This document shows, one piece after another, positions 51,476 to 60,683 of a DNA stretch of 64,000 bases (its first letter is position 1; each line of letters begins with the position of its first letter). Made by a program: the position numbers and the translations under genes. The notes beneath the pieces were generated by a model. It was not told the DNA's origin and searched no databases. It saw only the letters and a program-made list of their open reading frames with translations. This DNA comes from Allokutzneria multivorans (GTDB taxonomy: Bacteria > Actinomycetota > Actinomycetes > Mycobacteriales > Pseudonocardiaceae). The DNA lies in assembly GCF_039537405.1 (NCBI RefSeq), contig NZ_BAABAL010000008.1, forward strand, positions 124,001-188,000, read 5' to 3'.

Positions 51476-52009
51476 ATGCGCCGCTCGCTCTCCTCCGCCC
51501 TGGTCACCGCCCTCGCCGCGGTCGTGCTCGCCGGGACGGCGATCCCCGCCGAGGCCATCGGGCCCCGGCACACCTTCGCCAGCCCGTCGCCGTCCTACAA
51601 GCGCGTCGACTCCAACGGCACCTTCACCGCGCAGGTCAGCGCGAGGTGGATGGCCAACGACGCCGTGACGATGCCGTGGTCCTTCACCGTCTCGCCCAAG
51701 ATCCGCGCCATCGCGGCGGGCCGGATGACCTGCAAGGCCGGGCACATGCAGCTGCCGTACTCCGACCACCACGCCAACATCGCGGTGACCTACACCTGGC
51801 ACTCGTCGGTCCCGAGGAACGCGCGCAACAAGAACTACGACCTGTGGGGCCACTGCGCGTTCCCGGTCAACGTCGGCGGCAAGACCGGCATGGCGAACCT
51901 GCGCTTCTCCTTCGCCTACCGGGTGAGCGGCCCCGCGCAGCGCTCGGCCGTGCTCGCCCAGGCCGAAGAAGCAACCACCGAGTTCAGCAGCGAGTTGACG
52001 ATCTCCTGA
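51476..52009 (+). CDS. Secreted protein of unknown function
   Basis: 177 residues with signal peptide MRRSLSSALVTALAAVVLAG and AEA cleavage. The mature domain is beta-rich with two cysteines (MTCKAGH, GHCAFPV). No recognised domain. It ends 4 bp from the convergent IclR gene. Confidence 0.7.
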   Translation: MRRSLSSALVTALAAVVLAGTAIPAEAIGPRHTFASPSPSYKRVDSNGTFTAQVSARWMANDAVTMPWSFTVSPKIRAIAAGRMTCKAGHMQLPYSDHHANIAVTYTWHSSVPRNARNKNYDLWGHCAFPVNVGGKTGMANLRFSFAYRVSGPAQRSAVLAQAEEATTEFSSELTIS

Positions 52010-52013
52010 GCCG

Positions 52014-52814
52014 CTAGCCCGGTGCGCTGAACGTCTCGCGGTGCACCGGGCCGGGCAGGCGGCGCGCGCTGGGGGAGCCCAGCGCGCGGGAGATTCCCCT
52101 GGCCGCCGCTCGCACGGCGGGCAGCAGCGCGTAGGCGTCGCCGTCCTCCGAGGGCACAACGACGGAGATCGCCGCGACCACCGCGTCGTCGTGATCGTGC
52201 ACGGGGGCCGCGACGGACACGGCGATGAGCTCGATCTGGCCGTCGCTGATCGCGAAGCCCTGGCGCCGCACATCGGCGAGCACCCGCCGCAGCTCGGCTC
52301 CACTCGGGATCGTCCTGTCGGTGAACCGCTTGAGCGGCAAGGAGATCGCGGACTCCTGGATCTCGTGCGGCGCGTGCGCGAGCAGCACCAGCCCCACCCC
52401 GGTCGCGTACGCCGGGAGCCGTCCGCCGACGCGGGTGACCACGTGCACGGCCTCGCGGCCGGACAGGCGCTCCAGGAACACCGCGTCGTTGCCGTCGAGC
52501 ACGGCGAGCTGCACGTTCTGGTGCGTCGCCTCGTACAGGTCCTCCAGGAACGGCATCGCCGTCTCGCGCAGGCCGAGCCCGCGCGGGGCCAGCGCGCCGA
52601 TCTCCCACAGCCGCAAGCCGATCTGGTAGCCGCCCGCGCTGTCGCGCTCCAGGCCTCCCCACGCGGTCAGCTCGCCGACCAGGCGGTGCGCGGTGGTCAG
52701 CGGCAGGCCCGTGCGCCGGGCGATCTCCGACAACGTCAGCCGCGTGCTGCCGGGGCTGAACGCCTCCAGCACGCTGAGCAGCCGCGCGGAGACGCTCGGC
52801 GGTGGGCTCGGCAT
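52014..52814 (-). CDS. IclR-family transcriptional regulator
   Basis: 266 residues. The winged HTH RLTLSEIARRTGLPLTTAHRLVGEL is followed by the effector domain (AYATGVGLVLLAHAP, FAISDGQIELIAVSVAAPVHD). It diverges from an aromatic-acid:H+ symporter gene, the classic arrangement of Pca/Pob-type control. ATG at 52814 avoids an unrelated 33-residue extension. Confidence 0.93.
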   Translation of the reverse strand: MPSPPPSVSARLLSVLEAFSPGSTRLTLSEIARRTGLPLTTAHRLVGELTAWGGLERDSAGGYQIGLRLWEIGALAPRGLGLRETAMPFLEDLYEATHQNVQLAVLDGNDAVFLERLSGREAVHVVTRVGGRLPAYATGVGLVLLAHAPHEIQESAISLPLKRFTDRTIPSGAELRRVLADVRRQGFAISDGQIELIAVSVAAPVHDHDDAVVAAISVVVPSEDGDAYALLPAVRAAARGISRALGSPSARRLPGPVHRETFSAPG

Positions 52815-52936
52815 CGCGGTGCCTTTCGTCGGTGGGAGACTGCCGGGGCTTCCGGTGAACGGAAGATCTCTGTGCGCGGGGGAAGTGTTGCCAGCACCCT
52901 TGGCGCACCGCAAGCCCTTCTCGCGCCGGAGGTCTC

Positions 52937-54136
52937 ATGGCCACGCAGGACCAGGTCCAGCTCGACGCACGGTGGGTCCTCCCGCTGTGCTGGAGCGCAG
53001 TGCTGCTCGACGGCTTCGACCTCGTGGTACTCGGTACCGTCTTGCCGACGCTGCTGGACGGGGCCGTGTGGGGGCTGACCCCGGCGAGCGCCTCGGTGGT
53101 CTCGACGGTCGGCCTGCTCGGCATGATGGTCGGGGCGCTGGTGATCGGGACGGTCACCGACCAGATCGGCAGGCGCAGGGCCCTGGTCTTCGCCGTCGCG
53201 GGATTCTCTTTGTGCACGGCGCTGTGCGCGGTCGCGCCGTCGGCGGAGGTGTTCGGGCTGCTGAGGTTCTTGGCGGGCATCGGGCTCGGCGGCTGCCTGC
53301 CGACGGCGATCACCCTGGTCACCGAGCAGGCGAGGGAGGGCCGGGTCAGCGGAACCACGACGATCATGACCGGCTACCACGTCGGCGCGGTGCTCACGGC
53401 GCTGCTGGGCATCGTGGTCATCCCGAGCCTGGGGTGGCGGGCGATGTTCCTGATCGGTGCCGCGCCCGCCCTCGTGCTGGTACCTCTCATGATCGGTCAC
53501 CTTCCCGAGTCGGAGTCGTTCTCCCGCAACCGGTCCAGCTCCTCGCTGGCCACCATCGCGTCGTTGTTCCGCGACGGGCGCGGCCGGTCGACCGTGGCGT
53601 TCTGGGCGGCCTCGTTCATGGGACTGCTGCTGGTCTACGGCCTGAACACGTGGCTGCCGCAGATCATGCGCGCGGCCGGCTACGAGCTCGGCGACGCGCT
53701 CGGTCTGTTGCTGACGTTGAACATCGGCGCGATCGTCGGCCTGCTCGTCGCCGGTTCGATCGCCGACCGCCTCGGCGTGCGCCGCTCCGGGATCGCGTGG
53801 TTCTCCGTCGCGGCGCTCGCGCTCGCGCTGCTCAGCGTTCGCCTGCCGCAGTTCGGTGTCTACGCGGCGGTGTTCGCAGCCGGGTTCTTCGTGTTCAGCT
53901 CGCAGGTCCTCGTGTACGCCTGCATCGGGCGGGTCTACCCGGCGGACAACCGTGCCACGGCGCTGGGTTGGGCTGCCGGGGTCGGCAGGATCGGCGCGAT
54001 CTCCGGGCCCCTGCTCGGCGGCGCGTTGCTCACCGCCGGGCTCGCATACCCTTGGGGTTTCTACGCTTTCGCGGTGGTGGGCGCGTTCGGCGCGGTGGCG
54101 TTGCTCGGCGTCGGCAAGGCCCACCAACGGAAGTAG
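52937..54136 (+). CDS. MFS transporter, aromatic acid:H+ symporter (AAHS) family
   Basis: 399 residues with 12 membrane helices. Helix 1 contains the AAHS hallmark DGFDLVVLGTVLP. GTVTDQIGRRRALVF is the loop 2-3 motif and ADRLGVRRSG its repeat in the second half. It probably imports a benzoate- or hydroxybenzoate-like acid. No ring-cleavage genes are adjacent. Confidence 0.9.
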   Translation: MATQDQVQLDARWVLPLCWSAVLLDGFDLVVLGTVLPTLLDGAVWGLTPASASVVSTVGLLGMMVGALVIGTVTDQIGRRRALVFAVAGFSLCTALCAVAPSAEVFGLLRFLAGIGLGGCLPTAITLVTEQAREGRVSGTTTIMTGYHVGAVLTALLGIVVIPSLGWRAMFLIGAAPALVLVPLMIGHLPESESFSRNRSSSSLATIASLFRDGRGRSTVAFWAASFMGLLLVYGLNTWLPQIMRAAGYELGDALGLLLTLNIGAIVGLLVAGSIADRLGVRRSGIAWFSVAALALALLSVRLPQFGVYAAVFAAGFFVFSSQVLVYACIGRVYPADNRATALGWAAGVGRIGAISGPLLGGALLTAGLAYPWGFYAFAVVGAFGAVALLGVGKAHQRK

Positions 54137-54246
54137 GGTCTGCTTCGAGAACTCTTCATCGGCCCGCGCGTTCATCCTGCGAGGTTCCGGGTACCCGGCT
54201 AGCGTTGCCGGCTTCGATCGCCGAGATCCCCGGAAGGGAGAGCGGA

Positions 54247-54567
54247 ATGCTCGTCTTCACCCCCACGGCCATCGAGGTCGTCCGCACCATCACCTCCGCC
54301 GAGGGGGTGCCCGATGGATCAGGACTGCGGATCGCCGCCACCACCGACGGCGGCCAGCCCGGAGCGCTGGAGATGTCGATCACCCCGGGGCCCGAGGAGG
54401 ACGACCAGGTGCTCGCGGGCGAGGGCACGCACGTCTTCCTCGACCCGCTCGCCGCGGTCTACCTCGACGACAAGATCCTCGACGCCGAGGTCACCGACGA
54501 CGGCCAGGTCGCTTTCGCCCTCGGAGAGCAGCAGGAACAGCCCACCGAGGAAGCCCCCGCGCCCTGA
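54247..54567 (+). CDS. HesB/IscA-like protein lacking all cluster-binding cysteines
   Basis: 106 residues. The fold pattern of A-type Fe-S carriers is visible (MLVFTPTAIEVVRTITS, GLRIAATTDGG, HVFLDPLAAVYLDDKILDAEV). There is no cysteine anywhere, so it cannot carry a cluster the usual way. Such variants are common in actinobacteria and have no defined role. The C-terminus is an acidic Pro tail. Confidence 0.75.
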   Translation: MLVFTPTAIEVVRTITSAEGVPDGSGLRIAATTDGGQPGALEMSITPGPEEDDQVLAGEGTHVFLDPLAAVYLDDKILDAEVTDDGQVAFALGEQQEQPTEEAPAP

Positions 54568-54575
54568 CCCGCCCT

Positions 54576-54624
54576 CCGTTTCGTACGCATGGCGGAGCTT
54601 GTGACCCCTGTGCGTACGAAACGG
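54576..54624. terminator. 14 bp perfect inverted repeat between convergent genes
   Basis: CCGTTTCGTACGCA and TGCGTACGAAACGG pair exactly around a 21 nt loop, between stops at 54567 and 54636. Confidence 0.7.
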
Positions 54625-54635
54625 ACAAGAGGTGT

Positions 54636-55205
54636 CTAGTTCGGCGTGCGGCCCAGGAAGGCCAGCAGCCGCTCGCCCGGGGTCGCGTCGTCGCTGACCG
54701 GGTTCTCCGAGCCGAACATGCCGGACAGGCGCACGCGCCGTTCGTGCTCCTTCATGGCGCGCAAGCACTCCGTGGCCAGTGCGTCGTCGAGCGTGTACTC
54801 CACCTCCGCCGCGCGCGCCAGGTCCCACGCGTGCACGAGCGGTTCGACCAGTCCACTGTCCAAGATCTCGTCCACAGTGGACGGTCCGCCGGGATAGGTG
54901 GACACCGGGCGCTGCGCGAGACCGGGTTCGGCGAGCGCGGTGCCGACCTCGGCGTAGGTGGCGCGCCACGCTCCGCGCGGGTCGTCGCCGATCCTGGCCG
55001 CCGGGTCCTCGTCCGGCATGCTAGGCCGCTTCCCGGCGATCCACGCGAACAGCATGTCCTGCGAGCTCAGGACGTGGCCGACGAGATCGCGCGCGGTCCA
55101 GCCCCGGCACGGGGACGCGGCGGTCCACCGGTCCTCGGGCACCGCCCCCGCCACCGCGTCGAATCCCGCCATGGCCCGCTGGTACCGCGCAACCGCGTCG
55201 CTCAC
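54636..55205 (-). CDS. TIGR03086-family (maleylpyruvate isomerase-like, DinB-type) protein
   Basis: 189 residues, GTG start. WTAASPCRGWTARDLVGHVLSSQDML contains the W-x-x-x-DLVxHV metal motif, followed by EPLVHAWDLARA with a second His. Members are mycothiol-dependent isomerases or uncharacterised metal proteins. Substrate not assigned. Confidence 0.82.
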   Translation of the reverse strand: MSDAVARYQRAMAGFDAVAGAVPEDRWTAASPCRGWTARDLVGHVLSSQDMLFAWIAGKRPSMPDEDPAARIGDDPRGAWRATYAEVGTALAEPGLAQRPVSTYPGGPSTVDEILDSGLVEPLVHAWDLARAAEVEYTLDDALATECLRAMKEHERRVRLSGMFGSENPVSDDATPGERLLAFLGRTPN

Positions 55206-55415
55206 CGTGCTCCTTCCGCCGCTTCGAGTGCGCGCAAGATTATGCGACCGGCAAAACGCGATGGCCTCTCGTCTCCTGGCTGAGTGGCAGAGTTGGCGCT
55301 CTGACAACGGAAAGCCTCAATCTGTTCACTCTTCGGAGAAGATTGAAAGGCTCCCTTCCCTCGATATGGCGACATCCGGACACTCTCCGTCAACGTCGGG
55401 GAGAGGACACCGCCT

Positions 55416-56600
55416 GTGCTTGCCACCCGGAGAAGTCGCTGGAGTTCACTGGCCGTCTCGTTGGGCGTCGTCGCCGCGGTCGTGCTGGTCCAAGGTCCCA
55501 CCACCGCGAGCGCGGCCACCCCGCTCACCGTCGCCCAGGCGATGGGTCAGCAGAACGGCTCCTCCGCGACCGTGCGCGGCTACGTCGTCGGTCAACCGAC
55601 CGCCGCCTCCACGGTGTTGCGCTCGAACTTCACCGGTGACACCGCCATCGCGCTGGCCGACACGGCGGGCGAGACCGCGACCTCGCGGATGCTCTACGTC
55701 CAGATCACCTCGTCGTTCCGGGCCGCCTACGGCCTGAGGAGCACGCCGAGCCTGCTGGGCAAGCGGCTGGACGTCACCGGCAAGCTCGGCCCGTACTTCA
55801 GCCACGCCGGGCTGACCTCGCCGACCGCGATCGCGCCGAGCGGGCCGACCACGCCGACGACCACTCCGCCACCGACCACTCCGCCACCGACCACGAGCCC
55901 GCCGCCGGTCGGCGCCGACGACTACTACAAGGACGCGATCGGCAAGACCGGCCCCGCGTTGAAGACCGCGCTGCACACCATCATCAAGACCAACACCAAG
56001 CTCTCCTACGACCAGGTGTGGGAAGCGCTCAAGGTCACCGACGAGGACCCGAACAACAGCGCCAACGTGATGCTGTTCTACGAGAACCGGTCGCTGAGCA
56101 AGGCCGCCAGCGGTGGCAACCCCGACAACTGGAACCGCGAGCACGTCTGGGCCAAGTCCCACGGCAACTTCGGTACCGCGACCGGACCCGGTACCGACAT
56201 CCACCACCTGCGCCCGACCGACGTCTCGGTGAACTCCACGCGCGGCAACAAGGACTTCGACATGGGCGGCTCGCCCGTGTCCGAGGCGCCCGGCAACCGC
56301 ACCGACGAGGACTCGTGGGAGCCCGCCGACCACGCCAAGGGCGACGTCGCTCGGATGATCTTCTACATGGCGGTGCGCTACGCGGGCGGCGACGGCTTCC
56401 CCGACCTCGAGGTCAACGACACCGTCAACAACGGCACGAACCCGTTCATGGGCAAGCTGTCGGTGCTGAAGCAGTGGAGCGAGCAGGACAAGCCGGACGC
56501 CTTCGAGAAGAAGCGCAACCAGCTCATCTTCGACCGCTTCCAGCACAACAGGAACCCGTTCATCGACCACCCCGAGTGGGTCAGTCTGATCTGGCCCTGA
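55416..56600 (+). CDS. Secreted endonuclease I family nuclease with N-terminal OB-like domain
   Basis: 394 residues, GTG start. Signal peptide (SSLAVSLGVVAAVVLVQGPT) is followed by a YhcR/DUF6359-like OB domain at about 35-142, then a Pro/Thr linker (tandem TPPPT repeats near 150-165). The nuclease domain has WNREHVWAKSHGNF and DIHHLRPTDVSVNSTRGNKDF, the His-Me catalytic region. It degrades extracellular DNA or RNA. The last 20 bp overlap the convergent YchJ gene. Confidence 0.92.
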   Translation: MLATRRSRWSSLAVSLGVVAAVVLVQGPTTASAATPLTVAQAMGQQNGSSATVRGYVVGQPTAASTVLRSNFTGDTAIALADTAGETATSRMLYVQITSSFRAAYGLRSTPSLLGKRLDVTGKLGPYFSHAGLTSPTAIAPSGPTTPTTTPPPTTPPPTTSPPPVGADDYYKDAIGKTGPALKTALHTIIKTNTKLSYDQVWEALKVTDEDPNNSANVMLFYENRSLSKAASGGNPDNWNREHVWAKSHGNFGTATGPGTDIHHLRPTDVSVNSTRGNKDFDMGGSPVSEAPGNRTDEDSWEPADHAKGDVARMIFYMAVRYAGGDGFPDLEVNDTVNNGTNPFMGKLSVLKQWSEQDKPDAFEKKRNQLIFDRFQHNRNPFIDHPEWVSLIWP

Positions 56601-56961
56601 CGTACACCCACAGCCCGTCGACGCGGACGAAGTCGCTGTTCTCGCGCAGTTCGCCGGCACGACCTCGGACGCGGTAGCTCGCGACGAACTCGACGGTGCC
56701 TTCGGTGTGGAACACCCCGCCGCCGGTGGTGGACAGGATCTGCAGTCCCGTCCACCGCTGGCGCGGATCGAAGTCCACTGTGGACGGACGACTTCGAGGG
56801 TGCCAGGTGCGCAGCAGGTAGGCCTCGTCGGAGACGGCGAAGGCGCTGTAGCGCGAACGCATCAGCTGCTCGGCCGTCGACGCGGCGGCGCTTCCGGAGT
56901 GCAGGGCACCGCAGCACTCGTCGTAGGACTTGTCGAGCCCGCACGGGCAGGTCATGGCCAC
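56581..56961 (-). CDS. YchJ-family protein with SEC-C zinc motif
   Basis: 126 residues. MTCPCGLDKSYDECCGALH at the N-terminus is the SEC-C zinc motif, followed by the YchJ/NTF2-like fold (AEQLMRSRYSAFAVSDEAYLLRTWHP, GTVEFVASYR). UPF0225; function unknown. 10 bp after the methyltransferase gene. Confidence 0.9.
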   Translation of the reverse strand: MAMTCPCGLDKSYDECCGALHSGSAAASTAEQLMRSRYSAFAVSDEAYLLRTWHPRSRPSTVDFDPRQRWTGLQILSTTGGGVFHTEGTVEFVASYRVRGRAGELRENSDFVRVDGLWVYVRARSD

Positions 56962-56971
56962 GCCCTGATTC

Positions 56972-57568
56972 TCACAGCACGCGCTGGTACACCGAGACGC
57001 ACTTCGGCGAGACCTGGGTGAACGGCCGCTGCGCGTAGTCCTCGTAGCGCTCGGTCAGGCGCAGCGCCACGTTGCGCCCCAGCAGGTCCAGCTCCTCCGG
57101 CCGGGGGATGCGCGTCGGCCTGCCCCAGGACGTCGGATCGGGCAGTGCGCCCTCGATGATCAGCCTGCCGTCCGCCGAGAGCCGTTGGGCCACCGCGCCG
57201 AAGCACTTCGCCCACGCCACGCGGTCCGGCAGCGCGGCCAGCGTGTCGCACGCGATCAGCACGCACCCGAACGGGGCGGTGATCGGCGGTTCGGTCATGC
57301 ACCCCTCGAACACGGTGACCAGCCGCTCGGGGTCCTTCGCCCGCAGCCGCGCCAACATCGAGGCGGAGGCGTCCACCCCGTAGGCGCGCACCCCCGCCTT
57401 CGCCAGCGGGATCGCCAGTCGGCCCGTCCCGACACCCAGTTCCAACAGGACCCCGGGATCAGCCCTGGTCCTGACGAAGTCGACGAGCGTGGGGATGTCG
57501 TCCCGGTCCGCGTGCAGCCGGTCGTAGGCCCGCGCGAACGCCTCGCCGTGGCCGGTTCTGGTGGACAA
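56972..57568 (-). CDS. Class I SAM-dependent methyltransferase
   Basis: 198 residues from TTG at 57568, preceded by GAGGAGAG. SAM motif VLLELGVGTGRLAIPLAKAG and YGVDASASMLARL are clear, then DTLAALPDRVAWAKCF. Substrate unknown. Probably cotranscribed with the YchJ gene. Confidence 0.85.
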   Translation of the reverse strand: MSTRTGHGEAFARAYDRLHADRDDIPTLVDFVRTRADPGVLLELGVGTGRLAIPLAKAGVRAYGVDASASMLARLRAKDPERLVTVFEGCMTEPPITAPFGCVLIACDTLAALPDRVAWAKCFGAVAQRLSADGRLIIEGALPDPTSWGRPTRIPRPEELDLLGRNVALRLTERYEDYAQRPFTQVSPKCVSVYQRVL

Positions 57569-57694
57569 CCGCTCTCCTCGTACCTCGGGCCGCTGATCTT
57601 GATCGTGGCGGCACGACGGCACTGTTGACAATTCCCCCTCACTGGATCGTGGTCACCTCGCTGAGTTCTCCGTCACACGTGGTTAGCTCGGCCC

Positions 57695-58156
57695 ATGGTG
57701 CGGCGAAGCGCGGGAATCCTGGTGTTCCGCTCGGCGGAGGAGGGGCCCGAGGTCCTCCTCGGCCACATGGGCGGGCCCTTCTGGGCGCGCAAGGACGCGG
57801 GCGCGTGGTCGCTGCCCAAGGGCGAGTACGGCGACGACGAGACACCGGAGACCGCGGCCCGGCGCGAGTTCGCCGAGGAACTCGGTCTCAGCGTGCCGGA
57901 GGGCGAACTGGTCCCGCTGGGCGAGGTGAAGCAGTCCGGCGGCAAGCAGGTCACCGCGTGGGCCGTGCGCGGCGACCTCGACCCGGCCGACGTCGTCCCC
58001 GGCACGTTCACCATGGAGTGGCCCAAGGGCTCCGGGACCGTGCGGGAGTTCCCCGAGGTCGACCGCGTCGCCTGGTTCCCCCTCGCCGAGGCCAGGGAGA
58101 AAATCGTTGGCGGACAACGCGTTTTCCTGGACCGCCTGGAAGAGGTCCTGGACTGA
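57695..58156 (+). CDS. NUDIX hydrolase
   Basis: 153 residues. A Nudix box spans GEYGDDETPETAARREFAEELG (GX5EX7REUXEEXGU pattern complete). The N-terminus RRSAGILVFRSAEEGPEVLL and the C-terminal WPKGSGTVREFPEVDRVAWF resemble the predicted NTP pyrophosphohydrolase group. Substrate not assigned. Confidence 0.93.
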   Translation: MVRRSAGILVFRSAEEGPEVLLGHMGGPFWARKDAGAWSLPKGEYGDDETPETAARREFAEELGLSVPEGELVPLGEVKQSGGKQVTAWAVRGDLDPADVVPGTFTMEWPKGSGTVREFPEVDRVAWFPLAEAREKIVGGQRVFLDRLEEVLD

Positions 58157-58281
58157 GTGATCGCATTGGGCAAGTGCCAATACTCGTGAGGCGCTCCCTT
58201 TTCGTTATCTGACAGGAGAAACGCGGCGCCCGTTCTTGTCGATCTCCGAGCTGTCGATCATCGGCGGTGCTGGGAGGTCAC

Positions 58282-59199
58282 GTGCTGGACTTCGTCGCTC
58301 TGGATGTGGAAACCGCGAACGCGCGCAGGGGTTCGATCTGCGCCATCGGGCTGGTGGTCGTCGAGAACGGCTCGATCGCGCAACGGTATTCCTGGCTCTG
58401 CCGCCCACCGGAGTCGATCGGTCATTTCGACGGTTTCAACGTGGGGTTGCACGGGATCCGGCCGGAAATGGTCGCGGGAGAACCGCGTTTTTCGGAACGG
58501 CTCGATCACGCTCTCGCGATCATCGGGGACCGGCCGGTGATCATGCACAACGCGGGTTTCGACACCTGCGCCCTTCGCCAGGCCTGCGACGCCGAGGGCA
58601 CGAGCTGGCCGACGCTGCGGTACGGCTGCACGCTCGTGTGGGCGCGCCGTGAGCTGGACCTGGTCAGCTACCGACTCCCCTTCGTCGCCGAGGCGCTCGG
58701 AGTTCCACTGGAGTCGCACCACGACGCCGCCGAGGACGCGGAGGCGTGCGCCCGGATCTTCCTGGCGATGGCGGACAAGCGCGGGAGTGCGACGGTGGAG
58801 GAGTTCGGCACGACCGTCGGCGCGCGGCTCGGAGAACTGCGCTCCGATTCCTGGCGCGGATGCGTTTCTGGCTCATCGCAAGGACTGGTCGCTCCCATTG
58901 TCGTCACCGATGCTGCCGTCGACCACCCGCTGCACGGACAGGTCATCGTGTTCACCGGGGCTTTGTCCCGTCGACGTCAGGACGCGTGGGATGCCGTGGC
59001 GAGATTGGGCGCTACTCCGGAGCCGGGCGTCACGAAACGCACCACTCGGCTGGTGATCGGCGGCGGGTTCACCGGCGACAGCCAGGACGAGTTCATGACG
59101 GGCAAAGCCGCGAAAGCGCTGAAGCTGCGTCAGAAAGGACAGCCCATCGAAGTGCTCACCGAGTTCGAGTTCGAGTGGCTGCTCCGGATGGCTTCGTGA
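58282..59199 (+). CDS. DEDDh 3'-5' exonuclease fused to a BRCT domain
   Basis: 305 residues from GTG 58282 (GGAGG 5 nt upstream). Exo motifs: DVETANARRGSI, MHNAGFDTCAL, and HDAAEDAEACARI with the catalytic His and Asp. The C-terminal 80 residues are BRCT-like (LHGQVIVFTGALSRRRQDAWDAVARLGA, VTKRTTRLVIGG). Related to DnaQ-type proofreading exonucleases; probably DNA repair. Confidence 0.9.
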   Translation: MLDFVALDVETANARRGSICAIGLVVVENGSIAQRYSWLCRPPESIGHFDGFNVGLHGIRPEMVAGEPRFSERLDHALAIIGDRPVIMHNAGFDTCALRQACDAEGTSWPTLRYGCTLVWARRELDLVSYRLPFVAEALGVPLESHHDAAEDAEACARIFLAMADKRGSATVEEFGTTVGARLGELRSDSWRGCVSGSSQGLVAPIVVTDAAVDHPLHGQVIVFTGALSRRRQDAWDAVARLGATPEPGVTKRTTRLVIGGGFTGDSQDEFMTGKAAKALKLRQKGQPIEVLTEFEFEWLLRMAS

Positions 59200-59246
59200 A
59201 CGGCGGCTCTGGTAGGAACGGGGCTCGCCCGCACTTGGAGGAGAAG

Positions 59247-59762
59247 ATGACCGACTGCGTTGTCGACGCGCGCAGCGACGAGGTCGCCATCTGGCACGTG
59301 CACACCGGCTTCGACACGGGCATGCCCCGGCTCACGGGCGCGTGGGTGCTGGCGGTGCGCGAGGTCGCGAAGATCGACCTGCTGGTGCGCGGGCGCAGGG
59401 TGCTGGCGACGGCGGCGGGGGAGAAGGCGCTGCGGCGACTCGGCGTGCGGGTCGAGGCGCACATCGACCCGGACGCCACGCTCAAGGGTTTCGCCGCGCT
59501 GTGCGAGGAACTCCAGGCGGTCTACGAAGCGCTGGAGAAGAAGCCGAAGCAGCCGAGCTGGCCGACACTGCCCCAGCCGCTGGACATGGCTGCGCTGGAC
59601 AGGGCAGGGCTGGGCGCGGAGCCCGCGTTGACGGTCGCCAGGTGGCTGGAGCGGATGGCGATCGTCTGGGACGAGATCGAGGGCGAGCGCTCCACTCGCA
59701 AGTACCTGCCGCACGGCCGCGAGCGGCGCCCGGTCGCGCTCGCGGTGCGCGGGGCCGCGTGA
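59247..59762 (+). CDS. Hypothetical protein
   Basis: 171 residues, ATG 2 nt after GGAGGAGA. No recognised motif. The region KKPKQPSWPTLPQPLDMA is Pro-rich. It follows the exonuclease gene by 47 bp and may be cotranscribed. Helical C-terminus with an Arg-rich end. Confidence 0.65.
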   Translation: MTDCVVDARSDEVAIWHVHTGFDTGMPRLTGAWVLAVREVAKIDLLVRGRRVLATAAGEKALRRLGVRVEAHIDPDATLKGFAALCEELQAVYEALEKKPKQPSWPTLPQPLDMAALDRAGLGAEPALTVARWLERMAIVWDEIEGERSTRKYLPHGRERRPVALAVRGAA

Positions 59763-59890
59763 GGACTCCGCGCGAGCGGGCGATTGCGCACTGGAACCCC
59801 TTGCGTGGTCAGGATTTGTTGACGCGCGCGTGATCGGCGACGCGGCTCGCAGCGTCTGAAGCGCCTGTGGCACTGCACCGCCCGCTTCGG

Positions 59891-60271
59891 CTACCCCTGG
59901 TTGAGCGCGTAGCGCGTGCCGTCCTGGTCCTCGAACAGCGACCACCAGCCCCACGGCTGCTTCACCGGCGGCTGCGGGAAGCGCACGCCGCGCTCGACCA
60001 GCTCCGCGTAGGTCTTCTCGATGTCCTCGCAGGTGAAGAACACGTTGGAGTGCGGAAGCTCCTCCGGCACGGAACGATCTCCCGCGCGGTCGGGGCTCTT
60101 GCCGTCCAGCACCAGGGTCACGCCGCTGGGGGAGCGCACCTCCAGCCAGCGCGCGCCCTCGCCGTACTCGGCGTCGGTCTCCACCGCGAAGCCCATGCGC
60201 CCCACCCAGAACTCCTTGGCCGCGTCGCAGTCCCGCACCGTCAGCACGACCTTGCTCACACCCGTGATCAC
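59891..60271 (-). CDS. Glyoxalase/VOC-superfamily protein
   Basis: 126 residues. VSKVVLTVRDCDAAKEFWVGRMGF and the ending QPWGWWSLFEDQDGTRYALNQ are the two VOC modules. Divergent from padR across a perfect palindrome, so it is the likely PadR target. Confidence 0.85.
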   Translation of the reverse strand: MITGVSKVVLTVRDCDAAKEFWVGRMGFAVETDAEYGEGARWLEVRSPSGVTLVLDGKSPDRAGDRSVPEELPHSNVFFTCEDIEKTYAELVERGVRFPQPPVKQPWGWWSLFEDQDGTRYALNQG

Positions 60272-60289
60272 GTCAGACCCCTCCTCGTA

Positions 60290-60304
60290 TATCCATCATG
60301 GATA
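60290..60304. promoter_or_regulatory. Perfect 15 bp palindrome, probable PadR operator
   Basis: TATCCAT-C-ATGGATA lies 18 bp upstream of the VOC gene start and 28 bp upstream of padR. A further half-site TATCC occurs at 60321. Confidence 0.65.
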
Positions 60305-60332
60305 CAACGAGGCCGGACTGTATCCTTCGGGG

Positions 60333-60683
60333 GTGAGTTCCGCAACGGCACCGCTGACCCCGGCGGCCTTCCAGGTGCTGCTCGCGCTCGCGGGCGGCGC
60401 GGGGCACGGCTACGGCGTGATGACCTTCGTCGAGCAGACCTCCGGCGGCACGGTCAAGCTCGGCCCCGGCACGCTGTACCGGACGCTCGCGCGCCTGGTC
60501 GCCGACGGGCTCGTCACCGAGACTGAGGGCGCCGACCCGGACGCCCCGCACGACGCGCGCCGCCGCTACTACGAGCTGACCGCGCTCGGCGGCCAGGCCG
60601 TGCGCAAGGAGGCCGAGCTGATGGCCGCCTTCGTCGAGGCCGCAAGGACCGCGGGACTGCTCACCGAGCGGAAGTGCGCGTGA
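60333..60683 (+). CDS. PadR-family transcriptional regulator
   Basis: 116 residues, GTG start. Winged helix: FQVLLALAGGAGHGYGVMTFVEQ, VKLGPGTLYRTLARLVADGLV and RRYYELTALGGQAVRKEAELM. Autoregulation through the upstream palindrome is likely. Overlaps the following VOC gene by 4 bp. Confidence 0.92.
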   Translation: MSSATAPLTPAAFQVLLALAGGAGHGYGVMTFVEQTSGGTVKLGPGTLYRTLARLVADGLVTETEGADPDAPHDARRRYYELTALGGQAVRKEAELMAAFVEAARTAGLLTERKCA

